DNA of 64,000 nt from Rhodococcus sp. 14-2483-1-2 (GCF_002259405.1 NZ_NPFW01000007.1:62001-126000); one strand, 5' to 3'. Positions 24,450-33,118 are shown, counted from the first letter of the stretch. The notes: a model not told the origin generated them from the sequence alone. Made by a program: numbers and translations.

Positions 24450-25366
24450 CGGCCTTCTCCTGCCGGACGGATCGCGCGCGCGACGGGCTTGCGGTGGCCG
24501 AGCGTCGGTATGTCCAGCGGTTTGGGATGCCGCGTTCCGAAGTGATCGGACCAGGATCGGTGGGGCCGATGCGGGCGAACGCCCTGAAATGCCAGGTAGG
24601 CACCGATTGCCGGCGGCACCACCCGCCGGTAGCCGGCCGACGGGTCGGGCAGCCGATGGAGTGCACGCAGGTCCTCGGTGAACACCGACAGCAGAATGCC
24701 GTCTGCGAAGCGCTTCGTGTGACCGGGGAACCACCGCTCCTGCCAATCGAGGAACAGTTGATCGACGATCTTGCGTGCCCCGTCGGTGTGCTCGTAGCGG
24801 GCCTCGTAGTCGAAGGTCCAGCGCAAGAAACCTTCCCGCGTCTGCGGAACGTCGAGTCCCATGTATTCGCCGACCTGGCGCCAGAAGTGAAAGCGCGCCT
24901 CGCGCTCGTTGTCGGTGAAGACGTTCAACCCGAGGTGTTCGACGATGCGATCCGGCTCGAAAGCCAGCGATCCCAGCGTGTACAGCTTGTCGTCGTCGGT
25001 GATGCCGAATCGCGAGTGGATCTGCTCCATCCGGTCGATGACCGATCGGCCGTATTCGCTCGAATGCCCGTGATGGAGCATCTCTCCGAAGAAGAGCAAC
25101 GTGTCGTCGTTGCGTCTGCGTACGTCATGCATCATGTCGCCGGTTCCGGTCCGGTACAGAATTCGCGCAATGGACGGAATCGCCACCTGACGGGCAAAGG
25201 CCACGGTGTATGCGGCGTGAGCGAAAACGGCGTCCCCATAACGCACTTCGAGGCTCAGATGAGTGGCTTCCTCATTGCCGACGACCGGGTCGAGTTCCTC
25301 GATCCGGCGGCCGACCGCCCGACCCGTCACCCATTTCCGAGACATCAATGCTGCGCTCGACGCCAT
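24446..25366 (-). CDS. Oxygenase MpaB/rubber oxygenase family protein (DUF2236)
   Basis: The protein is 306 residues. MSRKWVTGRAVGRRIEELDP and DAVFAHAAYTVAFARQVAIP open the domain, followed by GEMLHHGHSSEYGRS with the histidines expected near the cofactor, and DYEARYEHTDGARKIVDQLF. The family includes the latex clearing protein (a b-type heme oxygenase) and MpaB, which cleaves a farnesyl side chain. This supports a branched isoprenoid-like substrate, although many members are uncharacterised. ATG 25366 is chosen because GGAGG lies 7 bp upstream. It is followed directly by the FadD gene. Confidence 0.75.
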   Translation of the reverse strand: MASSAALMSRKWVTGRAVGRRIEELDPVVGNEEATHLSLEVRYGDAVFAHAAYTVAFARQVAIPSIARILYRTGTGDMMHDVRRRNDDTLLFFGEMLHHGHSSEYGRSVIDRMEQIHSRFGITDDDKLYTLGSLAFEPDRIVEHLGLNVFTDNEREARFHFWRQVGEYMGLDVPQTREGFLRWTFDYEARYEHTDGARKIVDQLFLDWQERWFPGHTKRFADGILLSVFTEDLRALHRLPDPSAGYRRVVPPAIGAYLAFQGVRPHRPHRSWSDHFGTRHPKPLDIPTLGHRKPVARAIRPAGEGR

Positions 25367-25403
25367 GACCGTTCCTCCGCATTCCGTCATCGGCACCAAT
25401 CAG

Positions 25404-25417
25404 GAACGGCACCGTTC
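25404..25417. promoter_or_regulatory. Palindrome GAACGG-CA-CCGTTC
   Basis: A perfect 6-2-6 inverted repeat lies in the 133-bp gap between the leftward DUF2236-FadD operon and the small rightward gene at 25500. It is placed where a TetR-family operator would be and differs from the AATCTA-N3-TAGATT group. It may belong to the TetR gene at 25800. Confidence 0.4.
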
Positions 25418-25499
25418 TCAGTTCACTATGCAACTAGGAACGCCTTCGTGTCAATATGTAATCGACGATCGGACGGATCGAACTAACCAGGAGCGAACG

Positions 25500-25739
25500 A
25501 TGACAACCCTCGACTCGGTCGACCCATTGATGGCATTTGCGGTGGCATGGGAGCCGTACGGAGGCGCGTCGGCGGCAGATGTGTTCGTGGAGTTCGGGCT
25601 GCACATGGTCGAATATCGACGTCGGCTTGCCGAGCGGCTGAGAAGCCCGGGCACGGAACACCTCGAACCGGCGCTCCGTGAACGCCTCCTGAACTACTCG
25701 ACGCGACCTCCCCTGCGCTCACGCCGCATCGGCGAATGA
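25500..25739 (+). CDS. Small conserved-looking protein (79 aa), possibly DUF3263-like
   Basis: This short protein reads MAFAVAWEPYGGASAADVFV then EFGLHMVEYRRRLAERL, followed by a basic tail. The pattern of a short helix, a PYGGxxAxDxFVEFG segment and an arginine-rich helix resembles small actinobacterial helix-turn-helix-like proteins of the DUF3263 type, but I am not certain. The ATG has AGGAGCG upstream. It is divergent from the DUF2236-FadD operon and convergent with the TetR gene. The function is unknown. Confidence 0.6.
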   Translation: MTTLDSVDPLMAFAVAWEPYGGASAADVFVEFGLHMVEYRRRLAERLRSPGTEHLEPALRERLLNYSTRPPLRSRRIGE

Positions 25740-25799
25740 CAGGGGCTCAGATTTCCGTCGCGAGGTCTCGATCGTCGAGGAAGACGAACAGACCGACCA

Positions 25800-26393
25800 T
25801 CAGCGGCAATCCGGTCCGAGCAGCCGGTCCAGCGCCAAGTCCTTCCACAATGCCAGATCCGGCTCGCTGCTCGGCCTCCGTCGGTCGAACGCGTACGTCA
25901 GCGCCACACCGCGCATGCTGGTGTTGAGCAGTTCACGCACCACCGGGTATGCCGGTGCGTCGATGAAGGGCACTCCGAACATCGCGTCGGTCGCGGTGCG
26001 GACTCGCTTGTTCAACGAGCGTTCGACCGGGACCAGCGCACGGCGGAGTCCGTCGTTGTGCCGAGCCCCGATCCACAGTTCGGTCGCCGCCCAGAAATAG
26101 TCCTGCTGGTACGTCGACCACATCGCATCCACCACGGCACAGATCCGTGCGCCGGGTGCGGCGGGCCAATCGACCTGCGCGCCGGCGTCATCGACACGAG
26201 CCGACGCCAGGTGCTGAACGGCCGCGACCAACAGCTCGTCCCGCGACGGATACTGGTGCAGCATGCGGCCTCGGCTCACGTCCGCCAGTTCCTGAATCTT
26301 CACCGTCGACGCGCCCGCATAGCCGAACTCGACCAGGGCCTGCACTGCGGCATTCAGAATGCGGTTCTGCGTGACGAGGCTGCGTGATTGCAT
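25800..26393 (-). CDS. TetR/AcrR family transcriptional regulator
   Basis: A 197-residue TetR protein. The DNA-binding domain is NRILNAAVQALVEFGYAGAS, TVKIQELADVSRGRMLHQYP, SRDELLVAAVQHLA at residues about 8-60. The C-terminal ligand domain contains a Trp-rich DAMWSTYQQDYFWAATELWI segment. ATG 26393 puts the helix-turn-helix at the usual distance from the N-terminus. It is divergent from the SDR at 26623, and the CAGTC-TT-GACTG palindrome between them is its likely operator. Confidence 0.85.
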   Translation of the reverse strand: MQSRSLVTQNRILNAAVQALVEFGYAGASTVKIQELADVSRGRMLHQYPSRDELLVAAVQHLASARVDDAGAQVDWPAAPGARICAVVDAMWSTYQQDYFWAATELWIGARHNDGLRRALVPVERSLNKRVRTATDAMFGVPFIDAPAYPVVRELLNTSMRGVALTYAFDRRRPSSEPDLALWKDLALDRLLGPDCR

Positions 26394-26499
26394 ACGTCGA
26401 GTGTTGCCGCTGAGTGCGCCCACAGCAAACGCACCACTCGCGAACGTGTCGCAATACTGCCGTGCGCGAGCGTGTCTGGACCATCGAGCCAAAAGCAGT

Positions 26500-26511
26500 C
26501 AGTCTTGACTG
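26500..26511. promoter_or_regulatory. Palindrome CAGTC-TT-GACTG in TetR/SDR divergent region
   Basis: The perfect 5-2-5 inverted repeat lies midway in the 229-bp gap between the TetR gene (-) and the SDR gene (+). This is the classical place for an autoregulatory TetR operator that also controls the divergent gene. Nothing else that I can identify is in the gap. Confidence 0.45.
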
Positions 26512-26622
26512 TGTGGTGAAATCGATGTTCAATCCAAAGGCACGCACGGGACTCTCCGCAGTCGCCGGCAGACGACCGCTCCTCTTCACAGCCCGCCAGT
26601 ACTCGAACGAAAGCAGTCACCG

Positions 26623-27456
26623 ATGACCGAACGAAGCTTCGAAGGACGAACCGCAGTGATGTCGGGAGGTAGTCGTGGGATCGGGTTGGCAATCGCCATC
26701 GCCATCGCCGAACGCGGCGGAAACGTCGTACTCCTCGCCAAGACGGACACCCCCGATCCCCGCCTTCCCGGCACCGTCCACACTGCGGTCGCCGACATCA
26801 TCGCCGCCGGCGGCGACGCAGTTGCCGTGGTCGGCGACGTGCGCAAGGACGAGGACATCGCCAAGGCCGCTTCGACGGCAGTGGACCGATTCGGCGGAAT
26901 CGATATCGTCGTCAACAACGCCAGCGTGCTCAATCTCGCTCCTACGCAGGAGCTTCCGCTCAAGCGGTTCGATCTCATGCAGCAAGTGAACGTCCGTGGC
27001 ACGTTCGCGTTGACCCAGGCGTGCCTCCCTCACCTCGTCGAGTCACCGAACCCGCACGTTCTCACGCTGTCGCCGCCGCTGAACATGTCACAGAAGTGGC
27101 TCGGCGAACATCCGGGCTACATGCTCGCGAAATACGGCATGACGCTCGCGACACTCGGGTTTGCTGCAGAATTTGCACACCTTCCGATTTCGAGCAACTG
27201 CCTGTGGCCGCAGAGCACGATCGCCACGGCTGCAGTGGAGAACCTCCTCGGAGGCAAAGCCGGAGTGGCACATTCGCGATCCCCCCGGATCATGGCCGAC
27301 GCCGCGGTCGCCGTGCTCGATCGCAAACAGGGAGAGATCAACGGTCGAACTCTGATCGACGTCGACGTCCTTGCCGAATCCGGAATCACCGATCTCGGTC
27401 CGTACGGCGGGGAAGAACCCATCTCTCTCGACATCTTCGTCGATCCCACTGCGTGA
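26623..27456 (+). CDS. SDR family oxidoreductase, HSDL2-like
   Basis: The protein has 277 residues. MSGGSRGIGLAIAIAIAERG is the cofactor motif, FGGIDIVVNNAS the NNAG-equivalent, and LTLSPPLNMSQKWLG plus YMLAKYGMTLATLG the active-site Ser and YxxxK. The SPPLNM and AKYGM segments and the long insert after the first strand (AKTDTPDPRLPGTVHTAVAD) are typical of HSDL2/peroxisomal-type SDRs that act on fatty acid or sterol derivatives. It is divergent from a TetR gene that probably represses it. Confidence 0.87.
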   Translation: MTERSFEGRTAVMSGGSRGIGLAIAIAIAERGGNVVLLAKTDTPDPRLPGTVHTAVADIIAAGGDAVAVVGDVRKDEDIAKAASTAVDRFGGIDIVVNNASVLNLAPTQELPLKRFDLMQQVNVRGTFALTQACLPHLVESPNPHVLTLSPPLNMSQKWLGEHPGYMLAKYGMTLATLGFAAEFAHLPISSNCLWPQSTIATAAVENLLGGKAGVAHSRSPRIMADAAVAVLDRKQGEINGRTLIDVDVLAESGITDLGPYGGEEPISLDIFVDPTA

Positions 27457-27568
27457 CATCCATTGACCCGTTGGTGAATCAGCTTCGGTGATCAAGAGGG
27501 TGTGCTCGAAGCGGCTGGACGCAGGCCGCGGCATCGGCCACAGTGGAGTGGTGGATACATCCCCTCGG

Positions 27569-28396
27569 ATGCCGGGCACACGCACGTACTCCGTCATGGT
27601 CGCATTGGGCAGCTCGTTCGCTGCCGGACCCGGAATCGACCCCGTGGTCGACGACAAGGCGATGCGGTCCGGGAGAAACTACGCACACCTCGTCGCAAAG
27701 GACCTGGGTGCCGCGCTCACGGATGCAACGGTGTCGGGTGCCACCACGGCCACGATCCTCGAGAAGAAGCAACGAGTCTCGACGAAGCGGTTCGCGCCAC
27801 AGATCGACGCAGTCCGAACCTCCACCGATCTCGTGACGATCACCGTCGGTGGAAACGATCTGGGCTATCTCGGCGCACTGCTCGGGTGCGCTGCGGCGAA
27901 CCGGGTAGCGCACCGCTGGTACGGCCGTCCGGCGGGATGGTTGTTCCGAAAGGCGCTGTCCAAGAAAGACATCACCGACGGTCTCGTATCGGACACCACA
28001 GACTCCGTCGTCAGGATCATCGACGAGGTACGGCGGCGTGCACCACACGCGCGGGTTGTGATGGTCGACTACGTCCCCATCGTCGACGACACCACTGTTC
28101 CCAGCGACACCGTTCCTCTCACCGCCGAGGAGATTGCGTTCGCCCGCAACGTCTCGGCGACGTTGTCCGACATCTACCTCGCCGCCGGAGCGAAGACCGG
28201 GGCAGAGATCGTGTCCGCGTCGTCCTTCGAGTCCGGCCACGGTATCGGTACCGCACAACCCTGGGTTCACGGCTTCCGACCCAACGGACTTCTCGCCGGG
28301 TCGTTCCATCCGACAGCAGAGGGTATGCGCGCTGCAGCAGATCTGGTGTTGGAACTTCTCCGACGCAGCGACGGGACCGGGAACGGATCGAGCTAG
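27569..28396 (+). CDS. SGNH/GDSL-type hydrolase (start uncertain)
   Basis: The 275-residue reading has the SGNH blocks: ALGSSFAAGPGIDP (block I, but GSS in place of GDS), VSGATTATIL (block II), TVGGNDLGYLGALLGCA (block III) and GSFHPTAEGMRAAADLV (block V with the catalytic His). It is expected to be an esterase or lipase. No clear signal peptide is seen. ATG 27569 gives the shortest sensible N-terminus; in-frame GTG codons at 27548, 27551 and 27488 are alternatives, and none has a strong ribosome binding site. Confidence 0.78.
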   Translation: MPGTRTYSVMVALGSSFAAGPGIDPVVDDKAMRSGRNYAHLVAKDLGAALTDATVSGATTATILEKKQRVSTKRFAPQIDAVRTSTDLVTITVGGNDLGYLGALLGCAAANRVAHRWYGRPAGWLFRKALSKKDITDGLVSDTTDSVVRIIDEVRRRAPHARVVMVDYVPIVDDTTVPSDTVPLTAEEIAFARNVSATLSDIYLAAGAKTGAEIVSASSFESGHGIGTAQPWVHGFRPNGLLAGSFHPTAEGMRAAADLVLELLRRSDGTGNGSS

Positions 28397-28451
28397 GAAT
28401 CAGAAAAGACGGGCCGAACGTCAGACGGCCGAGTTCCGAGACACGCCAGTT

Positions 28452-28901
28452 CTACTCGGTCCATCGATAGTCGAGGAACTTCCCGTCGAACGTCACCACG
28501 ACACGATCTCCGTCCTCGTGCGGGCGGCGTTCGACGTTCATCGTGAAGTTGATGGCACTCATGATGCCGTCGCCGAACTCCTCGGCGATCAGTTCTTTGA
28601 GCGCCGGGCCGTACACCTCCAGCGCCTCGTGGAATCGGTAGACCGTGGGGTCCGAGGAGATGCCGAGCGACCCACGATAGGGGGCCAGGGTCAGCTCGAA
28701 CAACGAGCCTTCGGGCATGTTCAACTTCTCTGCGAGCACATCGGCCTGAGCGACGCTCAGCGGATGCTGGCCGTACAGTGCCGACACCGTCCATGCCACC
28801 GGCATGTCGATGGCCTCGGCCAATCCGGCCCAACTGAATCCGGCACGTGCGCGTGCCAGTCGAATCTCCTTGATCAAAGGCTTGTCTTCGAAACCGGTCA
28901 C
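28452..28901 (-). CDS. cynS: Cyanase (cyanate hydratase)
   Basis: A full-length 149-residue cyanase. The N-terminal POU-like helical domain is followed by the catalytic domain PTVYRFHEALEVYGPALKEL and AEEFGDGIMSAINF. These give the active-site Arg89, Glu92 and Ser115, equivalent to the Arg/Glu/Ser triad of the E. coli decamer. It converts cyanate and bicarbonate to ammonia and CO2 (through carbamate). It stands alone, with no carbonic anhydrase or cyanate transporter beside it, and the 237 bp upstream show no recognisable operator. Confidence 0.95.
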   Translation of the reverse strand: MTGFEDKPLIKEIRLARARAGFSWAGLAEAIDMPVAWTVSALYGQHPLSVAQADVLAEKLNMPEGSLFELTLAPYRGSLGISSDPTVYRFHEALEVYGPALKELIAEEFGDGIMSAINFTMNVERRPHEDGDRVVVTFDGKFLDYRWTE

Positions 28902-29138
28902 GAGCTCTCTCCTACGTAGTCGTTCTGCACGCTCGGCCTCTCGAAACCACGCGCCTGGCTGCCCGACGTCCCAGTCTCAGCCGAGAACGTCTGTCTCGCA
29001 ACATGTGGTCTCGACATCTCCGGCGCCGTCCGATGTGTGTCGAGCCGCATCGAGACTTCGGTCGACATGCATGCTGGTATCCATATCCGTGGATCTTGTG
29101 CACCTTCACCGCTCGGACACAACGAAAGTACTGACGAC

Positions 29139-30053
29139 ATGACGCAACTCGGTCTCGGCCTTGCCGCACTCGGACGTCCCGAGTACCTGACGGTGGGGCA
29201 CTCGGCTTCGATAGAAGGTCGTTTCGATCCGGCCGCCCTCGAGCAGCTGTGCCACGCGGTACTGGACGCCGCATGGGACAGCGGAGTTCGACACTTCGAT
29301 GTCGCGCGCTCCTACGGGTTGGCCGAACGGTTCCTCGGCAGCTGGTTGTCTCGACAGCCGAATCGGCGCGCTGACCTCGTGATCGGCTCCAAGTGGGGAT
29401 ACGCCTACGTCGCCGATTTCCAGCAGGGAGCCGAGGTTCACGAGCTGAAGGAACACTCGGTTGCCCGTTTGGCCGAGCAGTGGCCGCAGACCCTCCACGA
29501 ACTCGGCGGTACGCCCGACCATTACTTGATCCACAGCGTCACCCCGGACAGCCCGGCCCTGAGCGACGATGCACTGCTCGACGACCTACGGGCCGTGGCA
29601 GACAGCGGTACCCGAATCGGCATCAGCACGAGCGGGCCACACCAAGCCGACGTCGTTCACGCAGCGCTCGAGACAGGGGTCTTCAGCTCGGTGCAGTCGA
29701 CGTGGAACCCACTCGAGCCGTCCGCCGGTCCCGCACTGGCACGCGCACACGACGCCGGCTGGTTCGTCGTCGTCAAAGAGGCAATGGCCAATGGCCGACT
29801 CGTGGCCGAAGATTCAGCACTCGGCCGGGTCGCGGATTCGGCCGGCATCGGCCGCGACGCGCTCGCGCTGGCGATCGCACTCGCGCAACCGTGGGCCGAC
29901 GTCGTGCTGTCCGGCGCGGCCACAGCTGCCCAACTCGAGCAGAATGTTGCCGCACTCTCCGTCGACCGCGAGCTGATCCTGGCGGCCGGCCTGAACAGCG
30001 CAGAGAATCCAGAGCGCTACTGGAACAACCGCTCCCGCCTGCCGTGGACGTGA
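29139..30053 (+). CDS. Aldo/keto reductase
   Basis: The 304-residue protein shows the AKR catalytic tetrad: Asp and Tyr in RHFDVARSYGLAERFLG, Lys in LVIGSKWGYAY, and His in HYLIHSVTPD. The C-terminal NADPH segment is VVLSGAATAAQLEQNVAAL. It reduces an aldehyde or ketone, or acts as a dehydrogenase on a sugar-like alcohol. ATG 29139 gives the compact N-terminus MTQLGLGLAALGRPEYL. It does not belong to an obvious operon and converges on the methyltransferase gene. Confidence 0.87.
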   Translation: MTQLGLGLAALGRPEYLTVGHSASIEGRFDPAALEQLCHAVLDAAWDSGVRHFDVARSYGLAERFLGSWLSRQPNRRADLVIGSKWGYAYVADFQQGAEVHELKEHSVARLAEQWPQTLHELGGTPDHYLIHSVTPDSPALSDDALLDDLRAVADSGTRIGISTSGPHQADVVHAALETGVFSSVQSTWNPLEPSAGPALARAHDAGWFVVVKEAMANGRLVAEDSALGRVADSAGIGRDALALAIALAQPWADVVLSGAATAAQLEQNVAALSVDRELILAAGLNSAENPERYWNNRSRLPWT

Positions 30054-30111
30054 CCGCCGGTTCCACCAGGCTGTGTTGCCGGGCATACTCGAGTCGATGT
30101 GGCGGGCCCTC

Positions 30112-30975
30112 TCATCGACGCATCGCGGCGAACACGTCGACCGGATGTGGCACCCGGGGCCTGCCATCGGAACCGAGCACCGAGACCGCATCCAGGTAGG
30201 CCCGTACCGGCCCGCGCAGATCTGGCGTCAGCCGGGCCTGTACGGAGAAGTCGAGCACCTCGTCGCTCGCGGAAGAGAGGTCGATCTGCGCGTCCAGAGC
30301 GACCACGTCGTCGAGAAAGATCCCGGCGTCGACGAACGCCTTCTCGACGTCGGCGCTGAACCACTGCCGGTGGCCCTGCAGCGCCGGGGCGAGGACGCCG
30401 ACCAACGCGTTGAGCGCAGCCGTCGGCGCAATGGCCACCCAGAGCTCGCCGCCGGGTCGCAACAATCGGAGCGCGGCACGCAGCGTCGCGCCCAGGTCGG
30501 GGACGTAATACATCGAGTGCACGAACATCACGACATCGAAGGTTTCGTCCACCGGGGCGTCGTCGAACGACGCGACGTACGCGTCGGAGCTGAGCTCGTC
30601 CGCCTCGAGCGCGGACATTGTGGCGGAGAAGCGCTCCGCGCTTCCGACCCAGGGGTCGACGCCGACGTACCGCACCGGTCGGCCGGGTACCCCCTGTATC
30701 AGCCCCGCGGCGAGCCGGGCGTCCAGCGAGCCGTCACCGCACCCCACCGACAGCACCGAGACCGGTCCGTCCCCGATCGCTGCCAGCCGGTCGGCGAAGT
30801 GCTCGGCGATCAGGCCGCGCTGGTCGGAGAGGCGCTCGAAGGCGGCATGCTCGCGTGCGTAGGACTCGGGCTCGAGGCCGGCCAAGGCCGGAGCACCACG
30901 CCGTGCCGCTCGCACACCGTCCAGAAGGACGGCCGCGATGTCGGTCGGAAGATTCGGAGCTATGTTGGACGTCAC
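30112..30975 (-). CDS. Class I SAM-dependent methyltransferase
   Basis: The protein is 287 residues. VSVLSVGCGDGSLDARLAAG is motif I binding SAM, YVGVDPWVGSAERFSAT motif II, FDVVMFVHSMYYVPDLGATL motif IV, and LLRPGGELWVAIA motif V. The N-terminal 50 residues are helical. The start is GTG 30975; upstream reading is not protein-like. It is divergent across 60 bp from a second methyltransferase that is followed by a PhyH dioxygenase, so the three probably modify one small molecule. Confidence 0.83.
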   Translation of the reverse strand: MTSNIAPNLPTDIAAVLLDGVRAARRGAPALAGLEPESYAREHAAFERLSDQRGLIAEHFADRLAAIGDGPVSVLSVGCGDGSLDARLAAGLIQGVPGRPVRYVGVDPWVGSAERFSATMSALEADELSSDAYVASFDDAPVDETFDVVMFVHSMYYVPDLGATLRAALRLLRPGGELWVAIAPTAALNALVGVLAPALQGHRQWFSADVEKAFVDAGIFLDDVVALDAQIDLSSASDEVLDFSVQARLTPDLRGPVRAYLDAVSVLGSDGRPRVPHPVDVFAAMRR

Positions 30976-31035
30976 AGTGAGTCCATCATGACGCACCCAC
31001 CCGGTGCTTTGCGGTCGGCTTCCAGAAGGAGTGGC

Positions 31036-31848
31036 ATGAGCAGCGGAGATACAGCCGAACGCAGTCTCGAGCATTGGAGCGAAGCCGGTCGCACGGGTAT
31101 GGAGGCGTTCTATGCCCTGGCCACCGAGGACTACCACCAGCTGGCCCTGGCCGCCGACTGGCCCGCACTGCTCGCCGCCCACGCGCACGACGGCTGGTCG
31201 CTGCTCGACGTAGCCTGCGGCAGCGGCAAGTTCCCGACCGCATTGCGCCGATACACCGATCTGTCCGCGGTACCCGAGGTGGCCTACGACCTGCTCGACC
31301 CGTCTGCGTTCTCTGTCGCCGAGGCGCGTGGGTCGCTCGGTGCGCCGTTCGTGGCTCGACACGACCTGGTGATGACGCTGCAGGACCTGCCCGCCGACCA
31401 CACCGGCTACGACGTCGTATGGGCCACCCACGCCCTCTACGCACTTCCTCCGGCCGAGCTCGACGCCGCCGCCGAGCGGTTCGTGGCTGCGCTGGCCCCC
31501 GGCGGTCTCGGACTCGTCGCGCAAGCCACCGAAGCGTCCCACTACATCGCGTTCTACGACGCCTTCCGCGCAGGCGTCCGCGAAGCGACGCCGTACACAA
31601 CGGCCGAGCAGGTGCGCGACGCGCTGATACGCGCCGGTGCGGACGTGCGCGACCAACGCGTCACCTACACAACCTCGACATCCGATCGCCTTGTCGCCGA
31701 GGGCTTTCTGCAGCGCTGCGCCTTCGACGACTCCGTGTCACTGGAGGAGATGGAGGCGGCACCGGTGTTGGGTGACTACCTTGCCTCCTGTCGCGACGCG
31801 TCCGGTTCCTACACCTTCTCGCACGAGGCGGCCCTGTTGTGGCTCTGA
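31036..31848 (+). CDS. Class I SAM-dependent methyltransferase
   Basis: The protein is 270 residues. WSLLDVACGSGKFPTALRRY is SAM motif I, EVAYDLLDPSAFSVAEARG motif II, TGYDVVWATHALYALPPAEL motif IV, and ALAPGGLGLVAQAT motif V. It is not a close copy of the methyltransferase encoded on the other strand next to it. ATG 31036 has GAAGGAG upstream. The dioxygenase gene begins within its last codons, so the two are cotranscribed and translationally coupled. Confidence 0.82.
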   Translation: MSSGDTAERSLEHWSEAGRTGMEAFYALATEDYHQLALAADWPALLAAHAHDGWSLLDVACGSGKFPTALRRYTDLSAVPEVAYDLLDPSAFSVAEARGSLGAPFVARHDLVMTLQDLPADHTGYDVVWATHALYALPPAELDAAAERFVAALAPGGLGLVAQATEASHYIAFYDAFRAGVREATPYTTAEQVRDALIRAGADVRDQRVTYTTSTSDRLVAEGFLQRCAFDDSVSLEEMEAAPVLGDYLASCRDASGSYTFSHEAALLWL

Positions 31849-32822
31849 ACCCGATGACCAATGAGCTTCTCCCAGAACAGAATCGCGACGGCGGTATCGA
31901 TCAGGACTGGGCAGGTGACGATCAGGACTGGTGGGACTGGTACGTCACGCTGGCCGCCAACGACACGATGCCGACCGAGTTGGTCGACGGGCCGGGCCTG
32001 CCGGACGTCGACGCGGCCACGGACGAGCAGGTCGAGCGTGAGCTTGCCGATCCGTACGACCTCGACCCGGCCGCGGTCGAGTCCTTCGCCCGGGAGGCCT
32101 TCGTTCGGCTGCCCGCCGTGTTCTCCCCTGCCGTGGTACGACGCCTCGCCGAGCGCCTCGAGGAGCTACTGCGCGCCGAGCACGGCGAGAACGTCGCCGG
32201 TCGGTTCACCGCACTGGAGCAGATGTGGCTCCACGACGACCTGATGCGTGCCGTGGCACTCTCGCCCCGGATCGGCGGCCTGGCCGCAGCCTTGCTGGAC
32301 GAACCGGCCGTGCGGCTCTACCACGACAACGCGCTGTCCAAGGAGCCCGGCTGTGGACGCACGCCCTGGCATCACGACGCGGAGCATTTCCCACTGCAGA
32401 CCGTCCAGGCGGTCACCGCGTGGATGCCGATGTCGGCGATCCCCGGCCGAATGGGTCCGCTGTCGTTCGCCCGCGGCCGAGAGGTGCTGAACGAGGTTGC
32501 CGACCTGGAGTTCGACAAGGTCGGCACCTCGTACGACGAGGCCGTCGCCCATCGCTTCGTCGAGTGCGGCGTTGCCGTGGAGTCCGAGCCGTTCTCGGTA
32601 GGAGACGTGTCGTTCCATTCCGCGCTGTGCTTCCACACTGCGGGGCCGAATCGGACGACGCAGCCGCGCCGAGCGCTGGCCACCACCTACTTCGCCGACG
32701 GGGCTCGTGTAGTGGAGTCGCCGACGCTGATCAGCGGCACCTGGCGCGAATTCTTACCAGGCGTGGAGCCCGGTGGCCTCGCGGCCTCGGAACTGAACCC
32801 GGTGGTGGGTCACCGAGACTGA
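31839..32822 (+). CDS. Phytanoyl-CoA dioxygenase (PhyH) family Fe(II)/2-oxoglutarate oxygenase
   Basis: The 327-residue protein contains the facial-triad HxD in RTPWHHDAEHFPLQT, the distal His in ALCFHTAGPNRTT, and the 2-oxoglutarate-binding Arg in PRRALATTYFADG. FDKVGTSYDEAVAHRFV lies between them. The family hydroxylates natural products and lipids. The start is GTG 31839, overlapping the methyltransferase end by 10 bp; ATG 31854 is an alternative five codons in. With two methyltransferases as neighbours it probably tailors a secondary metabolite or osmolyte. The substrate is unknown. Confidence 0.83.
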   Translation: MALNPMTNELLPEQNRDGGIDQDWAGDDQDWWDWYVTLAANDTMPTELVDGPGLPDVDAATDEQVERELADPYDLDPAAVESFAREAFVRLPAVFSPAVVRRLAERLEELLRAEHGENVAGRFTALEQMWLHDDLMRAVALSPRIGGLAAALLDEPAVRLYHDNALSKEPGCGRTPWHHDAEHFPLQTVQAVTAWMPMSAIPGRMGPLSFARGREVLNEVADLEFDKVGTSYDEAVAHRFVECGVAVESEPFSVGDVSFHSALCFHTAGPNRTTQPRRALATTYFADGARVVESPTLISGTWREFLPGVEPGGLAASELNPVVGHRD

Positions 32823-32827
32823 ACCGG

Positions 32828-33118
32828 TCACGGGCAGATGAACCCATCGTCCACCATCAGACACCGCTTGGGGTTGGTGGGGATTCTGCCCTCGAACGCT
32901 TCGCCGATACTGAGTGCACCGTCACCGTTGCTGTCGAGCCCCGGAGACAGGGACGCTGGCAACAGCGGTGCATCGAGCACTTCACCGACGGTGACCGCAC
33001 CGTCGTTGTTCGGATCGAAGGCAGGAGCGGCCGACGCTACCCCCGGCACGACGAACAGCCCTGCAACCGTCAATGCCGCGATCGTTGCCACTTTCAGCGG
33101 AAGTCGTCCAACCGTCAT
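32828..33118 (-). CDS. Small secreted EF-hand protein (96 aa)
   Basis: The protein starts with a Sec signal peptide: basic MTVGRLPLK, the hydrophobic core VATIAALTVAGLFVVPG, and a likely cleavage at ASA|AP. The mature part has two 12-residue EF-hand loops, DPNNDGAVTVGE and DSNGDGALSIGE, with Asp/Asn ligands at positions 1, 3, 5 and Glu at 12. The tail PKRCLMVDDGFICP has two Cys that may form a disulphide. It probably binds calcium outside the membrane. It is divergent from the lipase-like gene at 33228. Confidence 0.78.
   Translation of the reverse strand: MTVGRLPLKVATIAALTVAGLFVVPGVASAAPAFDPNNDGAVTVGEVLDAPLLPASLSPGLDSNGDGALSIGEAFEGRIPTNPKRCLMVDDGFICP

Noticed and set aside
22632-24746. A 704-residue form of the FadD protein
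   Set aside because: The extra residues upstream of TTG 24449 are the DUF2236 gene read out of frame and do not resemble a protein domain.
30112-32822. The methyltransferase pair as the mtr genes of the Rhodococcus fascians virulence plasmid
   Set aside because: No fas-type P450, isopentenyltransferase or cytokinin genes are adjacent, and a PhyH dioxygenase is the partner instead; a chromosomal tailoring cluster is more likely.
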